From Planctomycetota bacterium (GTDB lineage Bacteria > Planctomycetota > UBA8742 > UBA2392), in contig JAIOJA010000042.1 in NCBI GenBank assembly GCA_019912315.1, positions 248,001-312,000 on the forward strand: a stretch of DNA of 64,000 nucleotides, written 5' to 3'. The first letter of the stretch is position 1; every line of letters begins with the position of its first letter. The notes beneath the pieces were generated by a model that worked only from the letters and a program-made list of their open reading frames with translations, had not been told where the DNA came from and searched no databases. Shown here one piece after another: positions 35,039 to 46,521 of this stretch. The translations under genes were made by a program, and so were the position numbers.

Positions 35039-35887
35039 CTAATCCGTTGGGCCGTCCCAGGGCATGGGGATCAGAATCTCGCGCGCGGCGCCAGCCTGAA
35101 GGCCATGACAGGTCAGGCACGCCTCGGTCATTACACCGTAGGCCTCTTTCATGCCTTCGCGCTTGCGAGCGTTTGCCAACTCGACAATCTTGCCGGCCTC
35201 GGTTGCGACGGTCCCCCACCGCTCTGACCGGACTCGGGCTTCTTCGAGAATTTTTCCGATCGAGGTCTTCATGTCCTCCGGCTGCCACTGCTCTAGGCGC
35301 ATTTGCGCCATGCTGTAGTGGAAAAACAGCTTCTTCATCGCCTCGCGGTTTGGCAGGGTCGGAGGCGGGTTGTTGTCCTGCTCATTGACGTTGTGCTTGG
35401 TGACCCGGTTGTTCAGCCAGCCGTCAACTGTCCCGTTGGTTACGTGAAGGTACGCCGGCGACCATGTCGCCATGTGGCAGCCGTCGCAGGCCGCGCCCAG
35501 TTTCGTGAATTCGGCGGCCGTCCCCATCCGGTCCTGATCGTCCAGGCAATACTCGATTTCTTCGCCTGCAGCGACGATATCTGACCAGAATCCGCCCATG
35601 ATACTCGCGCGCCGTTGAACATCGGCCGCGGCGCCGATGATCTCCACCCACGTCGGCTCCAGGTCGCCGCGCCCGGCGCTGACTACTCGATTGCAATCGA
35701 TCCACAGGTGGCGCATGTGCTGCTTGTACTGGTTGCGATACAGCCAGTCCCTGTCGGTCTGGTTGTCCCAGGAAGGAGGCATGGGGGCGACGTCCGTACC
35801 GTCATTGCCGGACGAGGTGTTGTCGGCGCCACAGGCGACCAGGAAACAGGCGACTGCCAGAGCGCAGAACAGAATTGCCTTGCGCAT
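35039..35887 (-). CDS. dihaem cytochrome c lipoprotein
   Basis: The 282-residue protein has a lipobox (LVAC) and two CXXCH haem motifs: CDGCH near the middle (about 129) and CLTCH near the C-terminus (about 261). Between and around them are helix-forming stretches, as in cytochrome c prime-type tandem domains. It would sit on the periplasmic side of a membrane and move electrons; no partner oxidase or reductase gene is adjacent. GAGGAA precedes the ATG. A hairpin at 35906-35932 lies just upstream. Confidence 0.82.
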   Translation of the reverse strand: MRKAILFCALAVACFLVACGADNTSSGNDGTDVAPMPPSWDNQTDRDWLYRNQYKQHMRHLWIDCNRVVSAGRGDLEPTWVEIIGAAADVQRRASIMGGFWSDIVAAGEEIEYCLDDQDRMGTAAEFTKLGAACDGCHMATWSPAYLHVTNGTVDGWLNNRVTKHNVNEQDNNPPPTLPNREAMKKLFFHYSMAQMRLEQWQPEDMKTSIGKILEEARVRSERWGTVATEAGKIVELANARKREGMKEAYGVMTEACLTCHGLQAGAAREILIPMPWDGPTD

Positions 35888-35905
35888 TGGTTCCTCTCAA
35901 TGAAA

Positions 35906-35932
35906 CAGGGACGGGGATTATCCCCGTCCCTG
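35906..35932 (-). terminator. hairpin between thioredoxin-like and cytochrome genes
   Basis: A 12-bp perfect stem (35906-35917 with 35921-35932) with a 3-nt loop, followed by TTTC on the minus strand. It would end transcription of the upstream gene, though its T-run is short. Confidence 0.6.
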
Positions 35933-35948
35933 GTGGTGTCCAAACAGC

Positions 35949-36557
35949 TTAGTTCGAGTCTTTCTTGGCGGCCTTGATGGCTGCGTCAATTTCGCCTTCC
36001 AGGTCCGTGCCCTTGTAGGTCTTTGCCAACTCACTGAGGCGCGCAACGTCGGCACCCTTCAGCTTCTCGCGCCCCTGTTTGATCAGGTCGTTGTAGAGCT
36101 TTTCGGCGTCGTCAGCCTCGTTGTAGCCGGTAAGCTTGTGTGCAAAGCCCTCTTTCAGCGACTTCAGCGCCTCGCCCACCTTGCCGTCGTCGCCGGCCTG
36201 CCGGGCAGCTTCGACGTTCTTCTTGAGTTCCTTGCGAACGCCGCGGAAGTGCTTGTTGACCTCACCCAGCTTCTCCAGCAACGCGGTATCCTTACCGGTG
36301 AAGTACGGGTTGCCGTAACGGTCCGCCACGACGAAGGTGTCCGCCTCTTCAATACCGTAGGTCGCCCACAGATCAGCGCTTGCCAGTCGATCAGGCGGCA
36401 GAATGCTGTTGGCAGCCGGTTGGGGATCGGCCGGCTTGGGCACACGGAAGCAAGCCACGTTGCCGGCCGTAGCCTCGTCGGCGATATCCAGCTTGGCGAG
36501 AAGTTCGGTGTCGTCATCCTTGCGGTCGCCAAAATACAGCACGACCAACTGGCACAT
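35949..36557 (-). CDS. thioredoxin-like-fold protein, separated from its signal peptide
   Basis: The open part starting at ATG 36557 gives 202 residues. It begins MCQLVVLYFGDRKDDD, like the first strand of a thioredoxin-fold protein, continues through TFVVADRYGNPYFTG, and ends in a helix-rich, Lys/Asp-rich region of about 100 residues. No CXXC active site is present. The same frame is open upstream to 36635 with sensible sequence (RIAFKAPSAEAFLEAEE) before the first Met. Beyond that are three TGA stops and then a signal peptide in the same frame (36764). So the gene is probably frameshifted or decayed. Function unknown. Confidence 0.6.
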   Translation of the reverse strand: MCQLVVLYFGDRKDDDTELLAKLDIADEATAGNVACFRVPKPADPQPAANSILPPDRLASADLWATYGIEEADTFVVADRYGNPYFTGKDTALLEKLGEVNKHFRGVRKELKKNVEAARQAGDDGKVGEALKSLKEGFAHKLTGYNEADDAEKLYNDLIKQGREKLKGADVARLSELAKTYKGTDLEGEIDAAIKAAKKDSN

Positions 36558-36764
36558 TTCCTCGGCTTCAAGAAATGCCTCAGCGGATGGAGCCTTGAAG
36601 GCTATGCGGGCAGCCTGCCCGCGTTCAGCCTGTCCTCACGTTGGCGCCGTACCGGCGCCTCCAGCACGTCAGGACGCTCACGCACTTGCCGGGGTTGGTG
36701 TGAAGCCCAGCGTCACCAAGGAGGTGACGACGGCGAGCGCACCAAGCATGATTCTTTTGGTCAT
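36558..36764 (-). pseudogene. detached signal-peptide start of the thioredoxin-like gene
   Basis: ATG 36764 follows a purine-rich AAAGGAAA site and encodes a 28-residue Sec signal peptide ending TPTPASA. The next codon is TGA (36680-36678), followed by TGA at 36671-36669 and 36638-36636, all in the frame of the downstream gene. Frame +1 between the stops is open and GC3-rich (VRERPDVLEAPVRRQREDR) until TAG at 36604. Two compensating indels are the simplest explanation. Confidence 0.6.
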
Positions 36765-36846
36765 AGGTCGCTTTCCTTTACAATGAGAACACCTGCGCAC
36801 CAGCCAGCATCCTACGAGTATCTAACGCGAAGCGAGAAACACAAGT

Positions 36847-37305
36847 TCAGGCTTTTTCTTCAGGCTTTTCGGTGAATGCCTTAACCAACTTGTCGGCAAG
36901 CACCCACTCGACTGTCCCGTCCGCGAAGAATTCCTTCTTCCAGATAGGGACATCCGATTTTACGCGGTCCATGATCTCCTGTACAGCGGTAAATCCCGGT
37001 GCCCGGTGCGGGCTGCCGATCACCACAGCGATGCTGGCGTCGCCGATTTCATGCCGCCCGAAGCGGTGAACGACAAGTACCCTCTCAAGACCGTGTCTCG
37101 CGGCGATTTCGCGCGTGATTTTCTGAAGTTCTTTCAGGGCCATGGGCTCATAGGCCTCATAGTCGATGCGCAAGACTTCGCGCCCCTGATGGTGGTTGCG
37201 CACCACACCCACAAACAGCAGGCGCGCGCCATCCTGGTCGCGGGCGATCTCACGCAGCAGTGCGTCAGAATCAATCGGATCGGTTGTCAGCCTGGCCTCT
37301 ATCAC
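36847..37305 (-). CDS. moaE: molybdopterin synthase catalytic subunit
   Basis: The 152-residue MoaE converts precursor Z to molybdopterin with MoaD. Visible are FVGVVRNHHQGREV, YEAYEPMALKE, HRFGRHEIGD, and the active-site stretch IMDRVKSDVPIWKKE with its conserved lysines. No moaD or other moa gene is in the window. Its start overlaps the stop of the site-2 protease gene (ATGA), so the two are translationally coupled. Confidence 0.94.
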   Translation of the reverse strand: MIEARLTTDPIDSDALLREIARDQDGARLLFVGVVRNHHQGREVLRIDYEAYEPMALKELQKITREIAARHGLERVLVVHRFGRHEIGDASIAVVIGSPHRAPGFTAVQEIMDRVKSDVPIWKKEFFADGTVEWVLADKLVKAFTEKPEEKA

Positions 37306-38411
37306 TTGCTGTCTTCTTTCTTGTCCTCTTTGGCGGCCGGCTTGTCGTCGCCTCCCAGCATGGCGCCAACGGCCTTGATCCCCTGCTTTGCGACCCAGCC
37401 GCCGCCCTTGCCGGTCGCCTTGGCGACCTTGAACAAAGCCTTGCCGGCGTCGATGGTGTCTTTGGCCTTGCCCTTCAGGTCGTCCACCGTGCCGGGTGAC
37501 CCGTCGTCCACAACTTCCGTTTCGATGACCTTTTCCCGCGCCTCCTTGTCGGTACGGGACCGAGGCATGAACTCCGGCGGCGGGCCGGAAACAGCGGCCG
37601 CCTTGTCTGCCCCCAGCAGGGCCACGCGGCGCTTTTCAGCCCAACCGTAATAGATGCCGATCACGGCCATTACCAGAAACACCACGTTGTACATGACCAC
37701 CATGGACCAGCTGCTTTGCGTGGGCGCCACATTGCGCTGTCCCTGAACCCAGTCCGCGATTGGTGCTCCGGTCATGATCAGCACGCTGACCCCCGCCATC
37801 ACCAGCCAGAACCCGTGACTGATGGCGACCGCCCGCACCGTGCCCGCCGCGTAGCCGTATTTCTTTGCCAGCCAGCCCCGCACCGCGCGGGCGCCGTCGG
37901 CCGGCCAGCCCGGCGTCAGGTTTCCGAGCGCGATCAGAAAGTTCATGATACACAGCCACGACAGGAAGCCGACGAATCCGGCCATGGCGGCCTGGCTAAG
38001 AAGCGGCGGCGCCGCTCGGTCGGTGAGTTGAATGAAAAAGAAGGGGGCCGTGGCCGCCGCAATGATCAGGTTGACCATGGGCCCGGCGATGGCGATCCAG
38101 AACTCGTCGCCAGGCTTGACCTTGGTGGTCTTGAAGAATGTCAGGCCCACGAAGGACAGCAGGATCATGCTAGGCTCATGGCCGCGCAGCTTGCACATCA
38201 GAGCATGACCGACTTCATGCAGGAACATGCAGAAGACCAGGGCGCACAGCAGCGCGAGGTGCGCGACGGCGCTCCAGATCGGCGTGTTGCTGACGCCAGC
38301 GTCGTTGACGCTGCTGAAAAACAACAGGGCGATCAGCACCACCAGGATGATATCCAGGCGGATTTCGACACCCGCCCAGCGCCCCAGATAGATCGTAGGT
38401 CTCCAGCGCAT
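37302..38411 (-). CDS. M50 (site-2 protease) family metalloprotease
   Basis: The 369-residue membrane protein has about six helices. The zinc motif HEVGH (near residue 65) lies in a helix, and a second motif NLTPGWPADGAR (near 164) replaces the usual 'NxxPxxPLDGG', keeping the metal-ligand Asp. The C-terminal 100 residues are soluble and Lys-rich. Such rhomboid-like intramembrane proteases cut membrane regulators. Start ATG 38411 has a TAGAGT box 6 nt upstream and no Shine-Dalgarno. It is coupled to moaE downstream. Confidence 0.85.
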   Translation of the reverse strand: MRWRPTIYLGRWAGVEIRLDIILVVLIALLFFSSVNDAGVSNTPIWSAVAHLALLCALVFCMFLHEVGHALMCKLRGHEPSMILLSFVGLTFFKTTKVKPGDEFWIAIAGPMVNLIIAAATAPFFFIQLTDRAAPPLLSQAAMAGFVGFLSWLCIMNFLIALGNLTPGWPADGARAVRGWLAKKYGYAAGTVRAVAISHGFWLVMAGVSVLIMTGAPIADWVQGQRNVAPTQSSWSMVVMYNVVFLVMAVIGIYYGWAEKRRVALLGADKAAAVSGPPPEFMPRSRTDKEAREKVIETEVVDDGSPGTVDDLKGKAKDTIDAGKALFKVAKATGKGGGWVAKQGIKAVGAMLGGDDKPAAKEDKKEDSK

Positions 38412-38417
38412 TCGCGT

Positions 38418-38423
38418 ACTCTA
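38418..38423 (-). promoter_or_regulatory. leaderless -10 box, site-2 protease gene
   Basis: On the minus strand TAGAGT ends 6 nt before ATG 38411. No Shine-Dalgarno is seen. Confidence 0.5.
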
Positions 38424-38481
38424 GCAACCTCGTGTCGAAAAGTGACAGCCGCGACCACCCGTGACTGTGTTAACGAAAACA

Positions 38482-38499
38482 CCCGGTCCGTGGACCGGG
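38482..38499 (-). terminator. terminator of the small lipoprotein gene
   Basis: An 8-bp perfect stem (38482-38489 with 38492-38499) is followed on the minus strand by TGTTTTCG. Confidence 0.75.
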
Positions 38500-38547
38500 C
38501 GGTGAGCGTGTGTTTTCGTCAATTCTTTCGTCTATCGCTCTCGTCTA

Positions 38548-38922
38548 TTACTTGTTGCGGGCTTCCTCTTCATCCTTGATGGTCTTCAGCCCCATGCGTT
38601 CGCGCCAGGCTTTCTGGCGGGCTTCTTTGCGCTCGCGCTGGCGTTGCAGGTATTTGGGTTCGTACTCGTCGCCGACTATGCTGTCCTCGTCAACGTAGCG
38701 CACGCCTATTTCACGCTGCGACAAATCCGCACTGAGGTCACCCTTGCGCTCAAGGCTGTCAATCGGGTCCGGCGCGCCGGTGTTGACCCACTTACTGTTG
38801 TAAGTCGTTTCCTGGGGCACGCCCTGCGGCGGCAATTCCCCCAGGCGCGCCACGCCGGGACCGGACATGTTGCAACCGGCAAGCAGCACGCAAAAACTCA
38901 CGATCAGGGCCGACTTCTTCAA
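38548..38922 (-). CDS. small lipoprotein
   Basis: The 124-residue protein has a lipoprotein signal (lipobox LAGC, Cys17). A Pro/Gly-rich stretch and a highly charged C-terminal helix rich in Arg, Lys and Glu (QRQRERKEARQKAWRERMG) follow. Start is TTG 38922; no clear Shine-Dalgarno is seen. No family is recognised. It stands alone, with a terminator downstream and a divergent lipoprotein gene upstream. Confidence 0.68.
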   Translation of the reverse strand: MKKSALIVSFCVLLAGCNMSGPGVARLGELPPQGVPQETTYNSKWVNTGAPDPIDSLERKGDLSADLSQREIGVRYVDEDSIVGDEYEPKYLQRQRERKEARQKAWRERMGLKTIKDEEEARNK

Positions 38923-39071
38923 TGCTGGACCGATCAGGGGATTACGAGAGGGACTTTCAGAGTACCGCCGGCCCTGCCCGCGTCAATGCGGGATTTCCCT
39001 TCCCGTACTGGAAACCGGTGCGTCGCCCCCCTATGATTCATGCGTTGTCCCCGGCAATACCCCGGCATTGA

Positions 39072-40739
39072 ATGGTTCCCATGCGCATATTCACAGCGGT
39101 AGTTTGCGGCGCGACTCTCGCCGCCATGGTTGGTTGCAGCGGAACGCCTGAGCCTGAATCCGCATTTTCGGCCAGCCCCGTTGCCGACACCGAAAGCAAC
39201 AGCCCTGAAACTCCGATGGATCAGCGCATTTCCGATGCGCTGCAGGAAGCCAAGCAGCAGTACGACGACGGGCACTACGACACGGCATTTCGGTATGCCC
39301 AGCAGGCCGAAGGGCTGATAGTCGAGTACGACTTCCCAATTGAGGATGAGGCGATGGCCCTGACAATTCAGGGTTACTGCCTGCTTCAACGGGGCAGCAT
39401 CGACGACTACTTCGTAAAGACGCACGGGATGCAGGAAGGTGCGGTAAGCAAGTTCCGCCGGGCAATCAGTTTGCGGGACGGCGACTTTCGCTCAGAGCTG
39501 GGAATCGCCCTGGCTCAGTTCCGGCGCCACGGTGACAGTATCCGCAAAGCGGAATCCCTGGGCGACGGAATCCTTACGCTGGAAGCCATTCGTGAGGACT
39601 TCCGGCGCGGCATGAACTCAAAACTCGCCGGCAAGCGCGATGAACTGCTGCGCGAGGCACAGCGCAAGCTCACTGTATTCAAAACGAACCGCACCAGCCT
39701 GATCGGGCTGGGCTATATTTTTCAGGATCCGGTAAGCATCAAGCGCAATGACGACGGATCGGGACCAGAGCCGGAATGGCTCGGCATTCTGACGCAGAAC
39801 GAGTCAGAATTGCTGGTCAACGACATGAACTGGATTCTCGACGACGCAATTGCCGGCGCTGAAATCACCGCCGAAGATACGGCAAAATTCCGCGCCGCCG
39901 CTCTGGACATCGCTGACAGTTGGCGCAAGGTTCGCAAGTACTGGCGCGTGGCAGGGCTGGACGACCTTCAGCAGTCCCGCGACCGTCTGTTGCAGGTGCG
40001 CAAGCGGGACGAAACCCTGGCCGAGGAAATGGGGCGCATGTCCTACTTCTGGGTTGACCGCGACCTTGCGTTTGTCTTCCAGAGCCTTGGCGCGTTCTTT
40101 CTGGACAGCGCCATGGAGCGCGCCCGTTTGATGGCGATCGCCGAGGGCGTACCGGAGTTGCGCCTGGAGGCCCGTGCAAAAGAAGTCTTTCTGGACACCG
40201 CCTTCGACACTTGGGAGAAAACCGAGTCGCGCCGAAACTACGAGGCGGCACTGACGTACACCAAGAGCTTCGTCAACCGGCACCGGCAGTTTGAAAAACT
40301 GCGCCTGCAGCGCGTGTCCGAAGCCGAAGAATCCGAAATCAACAGCAACCCGTTCCTGGTTGACCTGATCTCGCGCTACCGCGCCACAATGGACGAGCTG
40401 GTACAGGAAGAACGCGCAATGCGCGCCCGCATGGTTCTTGAGGCTGCGGCCCTGTGCATCGACCCGCTGTTCCAGATCAACGACCTGCGCCTGGCGATCG
40501 TCTGGGCCAACGAGTTGAAGGCCATGAGCCCCAGCGACCCGATCCACCTGTTCGTGGCCGCGACGGCGTACTTTCAGGCCGAAGACTGGGAAGCGGCCAT
40601 GGACAACTACGATGGCTACCTGCAGGCCAGCTCTATCGCCAACGATTCGCGGCGCCGGACGGTTGCCCGCCAGCGCATTCTGGAGTGTGAGCAGTATCTC
40701 GCACGCGAAGCCGGAGCGGGTGAAGACAGCGGGCGGTAG
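39072..40739 (+). CDS. lipoprotein with TPR-like helical repeats
   Basis: The 555-residue protein has a lipobox (MVGC). The rest is almost all helical. Its N-terminal part (ISDALQEAKQQYDDGHYDTAFRYAQQAEG) and C-terminal part (LFVAATAYFQAEDWEAAMDNYDGYLQAS) look like tetratricopeptide repeats, which bind partner proteins. ATG 39081 is an equally good start. It would work on the periplasmic face of a membrane. The next gene, argG, has its own promoter, so the two need not be linked. Confidence 0.75.
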   Translation: MVPMRIFTAVVCGATLAAMVGCSGTPEPESAFSASPVADTESNSPETPMDQRISDALQEAKQQYDDGHYDTAFRYAQQAEGLIVEYDFPIEDEAMALTIQGYCLLQRGSIDDYFVKTHGMQEGAVSKFRRAISLRDGDFRSELGIALAQFRRHGDSIRKAESLGDGILTLEAIREDFRRGMNSKLAGKRDELLREAQRKLTVFKTNRTSLIGLGYIFQDPVSIKRNDDGSGPEPEWLGILTQNESELLVNDMNWILDDAIAGAEITAEDTAKFRAAALDIADSWRKVRKYWRVAGLDDLQQSRDRLLQVRKRDETLAEEMGRMSYFWVDRDLAFVFQSLGAFFLDSAMERARLMAIAEGVPELRLEARAKEVFLDTAFDTWEKTESRRNYEAALTYTKSFVNRHRQFEKLRLQRVSEAEESEINSNPFLVDLISRYRATMDELVQEERAMRARMVLEAAALCIDPLFQINDLRLAIVWANELKAMSPSDPIHLFVAATAYFQAEDWEAAMDNYDGYLQASSIANDSRRRTVARQRILECEQYLAREAGAGEDSGR

Positions 40740-40742
40740 TCT

Positions 40743-40770
40743 TTGACCCCCCGTAACGCGCTGGTATCTT
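40743..40770 (+). promoter_or_regulatory. argG promoter, leaderless type
   Basis: TTGACC (40743-40748), 16 bp, then TATCTT (40765-40770), which ends 7 nt before ATG 40778. The -35 match is good, and the transcript should start at or near the ATG. Confidence 0.65.
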
Positions 40771-40777
40771 CACGTCT

Positions 40778-41977
40778 ATGGACAAAGTCGTCATGGCCTA
40801 TTCCGGCGGTGTTGACACCACTGCCGCGCTTCACTGGCTCAAGCGCGTGCGCGGGCTAAAGGTGGTCGCACTTGCCCTTAACATCGGCCAGGGCGGAGAT
40901 TTCGACGACGTTGCAGAGCGCGCAATCGACGCCGGCGCGGACGCCGTTCACGCCATTGACCGCCGTCGCACGTTCGTGAAGCAGTATTGTTTCAAGGCCT
41001 TGAAAGCGGGCGCGAAGTACGAAAACTCGTACTACCTGAGCGCGGCCCTGTCACGCCCGCTGATCGCCACGGAAATGGTCGCACTCGCCCGCGAAGAAGG
41101 TGCGCGCTATGTGGCTCACGGCGCGCCGCCAAAAGGCAACGACCAGTTTCGATTCGAGTGCGCAGTCGCCGCCCTTGATCCCGGCCTTGAAATGATGGCG
41201 CCCATGCGCGAATGGGGGCTCGATTCACGTGAAGAAGTTCTCGCCTATTTGAAGCAGAACCGGCTGCCCATCAGTGACGGCAGCGCGCGCACCTACAGCA
41301 GTGACAGGAACATCTGGGGCGTCCGCAGCAGCGCGGGCGAACTTGAGGACCCCAACGAGCCCGCCCCCGAGTACATCTACCAGATCACCAGCGATCCATT
41401 ACAGGCGCCCGCCGAGCCCGAAGAGCTTGAAATCAAGTTCCACCAGGGCGAGCCTGTCAGCATCAACGGCAAGCGCTACCAGGCAGTTGAACTTGTCGAA
41501 GAACTGAACCGGGTTGCGGGGCTTCATGGTGTCGGTCGCATGGACACTGTGGAAGACCGCATTCTCGGCTTCAAAAGCCGCGAGGTCTACGAAGCACCGG
41601 CGGCTCACATCCTGCACATCGCGCACGACGAGTTGGAAAAGCTGACGCTGGATTCCGAGTTTGTTGAGTTCAAGCCGGCGCTATCGGCGCGCTACGCCAA
41701 GCTCGTGTACGACAGCCAATGGTATACGAAGCTGCGCGAAAGCATGGACTCATTCTTTCGCGAAAGCCAGCAGTACGTCTCGGGCACAGTCAAGTTGAAG
41801 CTGTTTAAAGGCGCCGTCCACGTATTGGGGCGCCACAGCGAATTCAGCATTTATGACCGGGAGGCCTCGCGTCGCCACCAGCAGGGGGGCATCCCCGCCG
41901 CCAGCGTTGCGGGCTATCTCGAGTTGCGCCGCCTGAACCAGATGACCCACGCTTTCAAGCAACGCCCGAAGTTCTAG
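40778..41977 (+). CDS. argG: argininosuccinate synthase
   Basis: The 399-residue enzyme joins citrulline and aspartate with ATP in arginine synthesis. It has the PP-loop AYSGGVDTTAAL (near 7), the YLSAALSRPLIA segment, VAHGAPPKGNDQFRFE, and DGSARTYSSDRNIWG; the C-terminal part ends with family sequence. Length is normal. No other arg genes are present. No Shine-Dalgarno precedes the ATG, matching the leaderless promoter. Confidence 0.94.
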   Translation: MDKVVMAYSGGVDTTAALHWLKRVRGLKVVALALNIGQGGDFDDVAERAIDAGADAVHAIDRRRTFVKQYCFKALKAGAKYENSYYLSAALSRPLIATEMVALAREEGARYVAHGAPPKGNDQFRFECAVAALDPGLEMMAPMREWGLDSREEVLAYLKQNRLPISDGSARTYSSDRNIWGVRSSAGELEDPNEPAPEYIYQITSDPLQAPAEPEELEIKFHQGEPVSINGKRYQAVELVEELNRVAGLHGVGRMDTVEDRILGFKSREVYEAPAAHILHIAHDELEKLTLDSEFVEFKPALSARYAKLVYDSQWYTKLRESMDSFFRESQQYVSGTVKLKLFKGAVHVLGRHSEFSIYDREASRRHQQGGIPAASVAGYLELRRLNQMTHAFKQRPKF

Positions 41978-41982
41978 CACAC

Positions 41983-42008
41983 TGCGGGCGCGCCCCGCGA
42001 AGCCCGCA
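41983..42008. terminator. hairpin between convergent argG and DUF58 gene
   Basis: A 7-bp stem (41983-41989 with 42002-42008) with a 12-nt loop and no T-run. Weak. Confidence 0.4.
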
Positions 42009-42009
42009 A

Positions 42010-42893
42010 TCAGCCGATCAGCCCGCCGCTGGCCAGCGTACGGAACAACTCTGCATCGATGGGCTGGTCGCTGCTTAACTCGATCAGCACGATGCCGCTG
42101 GTGCGGCAGAAGTCGCCCCAGTCCGCACGAAAGCTCTCCAGCATCCGCATGTAGCGCTTCAGCGTCGGCTTATCCAGGCTGAGTGCGGCCTCCGTCCCGC
42201 TTTCCGCGTCGATAAACGTGAACTCGCCGCGCACGCTCGGGTCCGTTTCTTCCGGCGCGAGCACGAGAATCAGGTACACCTCCGCACCGGATGCGCGACA
42301 GGCACGCAAGGCCGGGCGAAGTTCTTCCGTGTCGTAACCGTCGGTTATCACAACCAGCGACTTGCGGCGCGGGCCGGCCAGCGCACTGCGACGAATGGTT
42401 TCGCCAAGCGTACTCTTGCCATCCGGAATGATTTCATCCAGCACCCGCAGCACGCGCGGGATGTCGTTGCGCCCGGAAAGCTTGACGGGCTCAAGCTGCT
42501 TCTCGTTCGCGAAACGCCACAGGGCCGGCGTCGCGTGCAACAGCGCGATCTGCGTCAGCGCACAGCCAACGCGCGCCCCGGTCACGTATTTCGTAGGCTC
42601 GCCGAAATCCATACTGGCTGACGTGTCGATGATGATCTCAATCGGCAGAGTCTCTTCGGCCGCGTAAAGGCGAATCAGCATCACGTCGAGGCGTGCAAGC
42701 GCGTGCCAGTCCAGGCGCCGCAGGTCGTCCCCGTGGACGTACTGCCGATGGTCGGCGTACTCGGCCGAGTTGCCCTTGCGGCGCGAGCGTTTTTCGCCGC
42801 GAATGCCGGACGACGTCAACGTGCGGACGGCGAGCTCGAACCGCGTGAGCGATTCCAGCAGCTTGCCATCGAACGCGTCGCTTACTTTCTCCG

Positions 42894-42897
<4 letters not shown>
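42010..42897 (-). CDS. DUF58-domain protein
   Basis: The 295-residue protein has the DUF58 signature YVHGDDLRRLDWHALARLDVMLIRLY (near 55-80) and a VWA-like fold with DTSASM (near 93-98). DUF58 proteins work with MoxR AAA+ ATPases and VWA membrane proteins; a VWA protein is at the start of this window, but no MoxR gene is nearby. It overlaps the rlmN stop by 4 bp (ATGA), so it is translated together with rlmN. Confidence 0.88.
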
Positions 42898-43970
<1,073 letters not shown>

Positions 43971-43977
43971 TGGCACC

Positions 43978-43983
43978 ATCGTA
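43978..43983 (-). promoter_or_regulatory. leaderless -10 box, rlmN
   Basis: On the minus strand TACGAT ends 7 nt before ATG 43970. No Shine-Dalgarno is seen. Confidence 0.5.
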
Positions 43984-44014
43984 CTGGTCAGAACGCGCGG
44001 CGTAAGCGCGCGCC

Positions 44015-46159
<2,145 letters not shown>

Positions 46160-46215
46160 TTACGGCAGGACGCATCGGGCGCCTTCCGCAGCACACAGAC
46201 AAGGAGAGTTCTCCA

Positions 46216-46473
46216 ATGACCAAATCCACCATGGAACGCCGGCTTGATGAGCGCCGGGGCCCCGTTCGCCGCACTACAGACATCCAGCGCGCGCTGCTTG
46301 AGGAAAGCCTGCGCGAGTTGCCCCGCTACTTCGTCAGCTACGTCGACCCCAACAAGGGCGTCTACAGCTTCTATTACAACAACCTGTTCGACGCGCAGTG
46401 CATGGCGAGTGAACTCAAGCGCCAGGGCATCAGCGAGGAACACATCGCCCTCTACGGGCGTCATGACGACTAG
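46216..46473 (+). CDS. small hypothetical protein
   Basis: The 85-residue basic-to-acidic protein is not recognised. It has an N-terminal basic region (MERRLDERRGPVRR) and a central FVSYVDPNKGVYSFYYNN segment. AAGGAGA precedes the ATG. It has no signal peptide or membrane segment. A strong bidirectional terminator follows, so it is a single-gene unit. Confidence 0.7.
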   Translation: MTKSTMERRLDERRGPVRRTTDIQRALLEESLRELPRYFVSYVDPNKGVYSFYYNNLFDAQCMASELKRQGISEEHIALYGRHDD

Positions 46474-46487
46474 CAAACTGTTTCGCA

Positions 46488-46521
46488 AAGCAGCGCCGGG
46501 AGAGCACTCCCGGCGCTGCTT
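46488..46521. terminator. bidirectional intrinsic terminator
   Basis: A 14-bp stem (46488-46501 with 46508-46521) with a 6-nt loop separates the small + gene from the convergent CNNM gene. Confidence 0.85.

Noticed and set aside
36636..36680. Selenocysteine reading of the three in-frame TGA codons
   Set aside because: Three UGAs near a signal peptide with no visible SECIS stem, and a GC3-rich alternative frame across the gap; indels are simpler.
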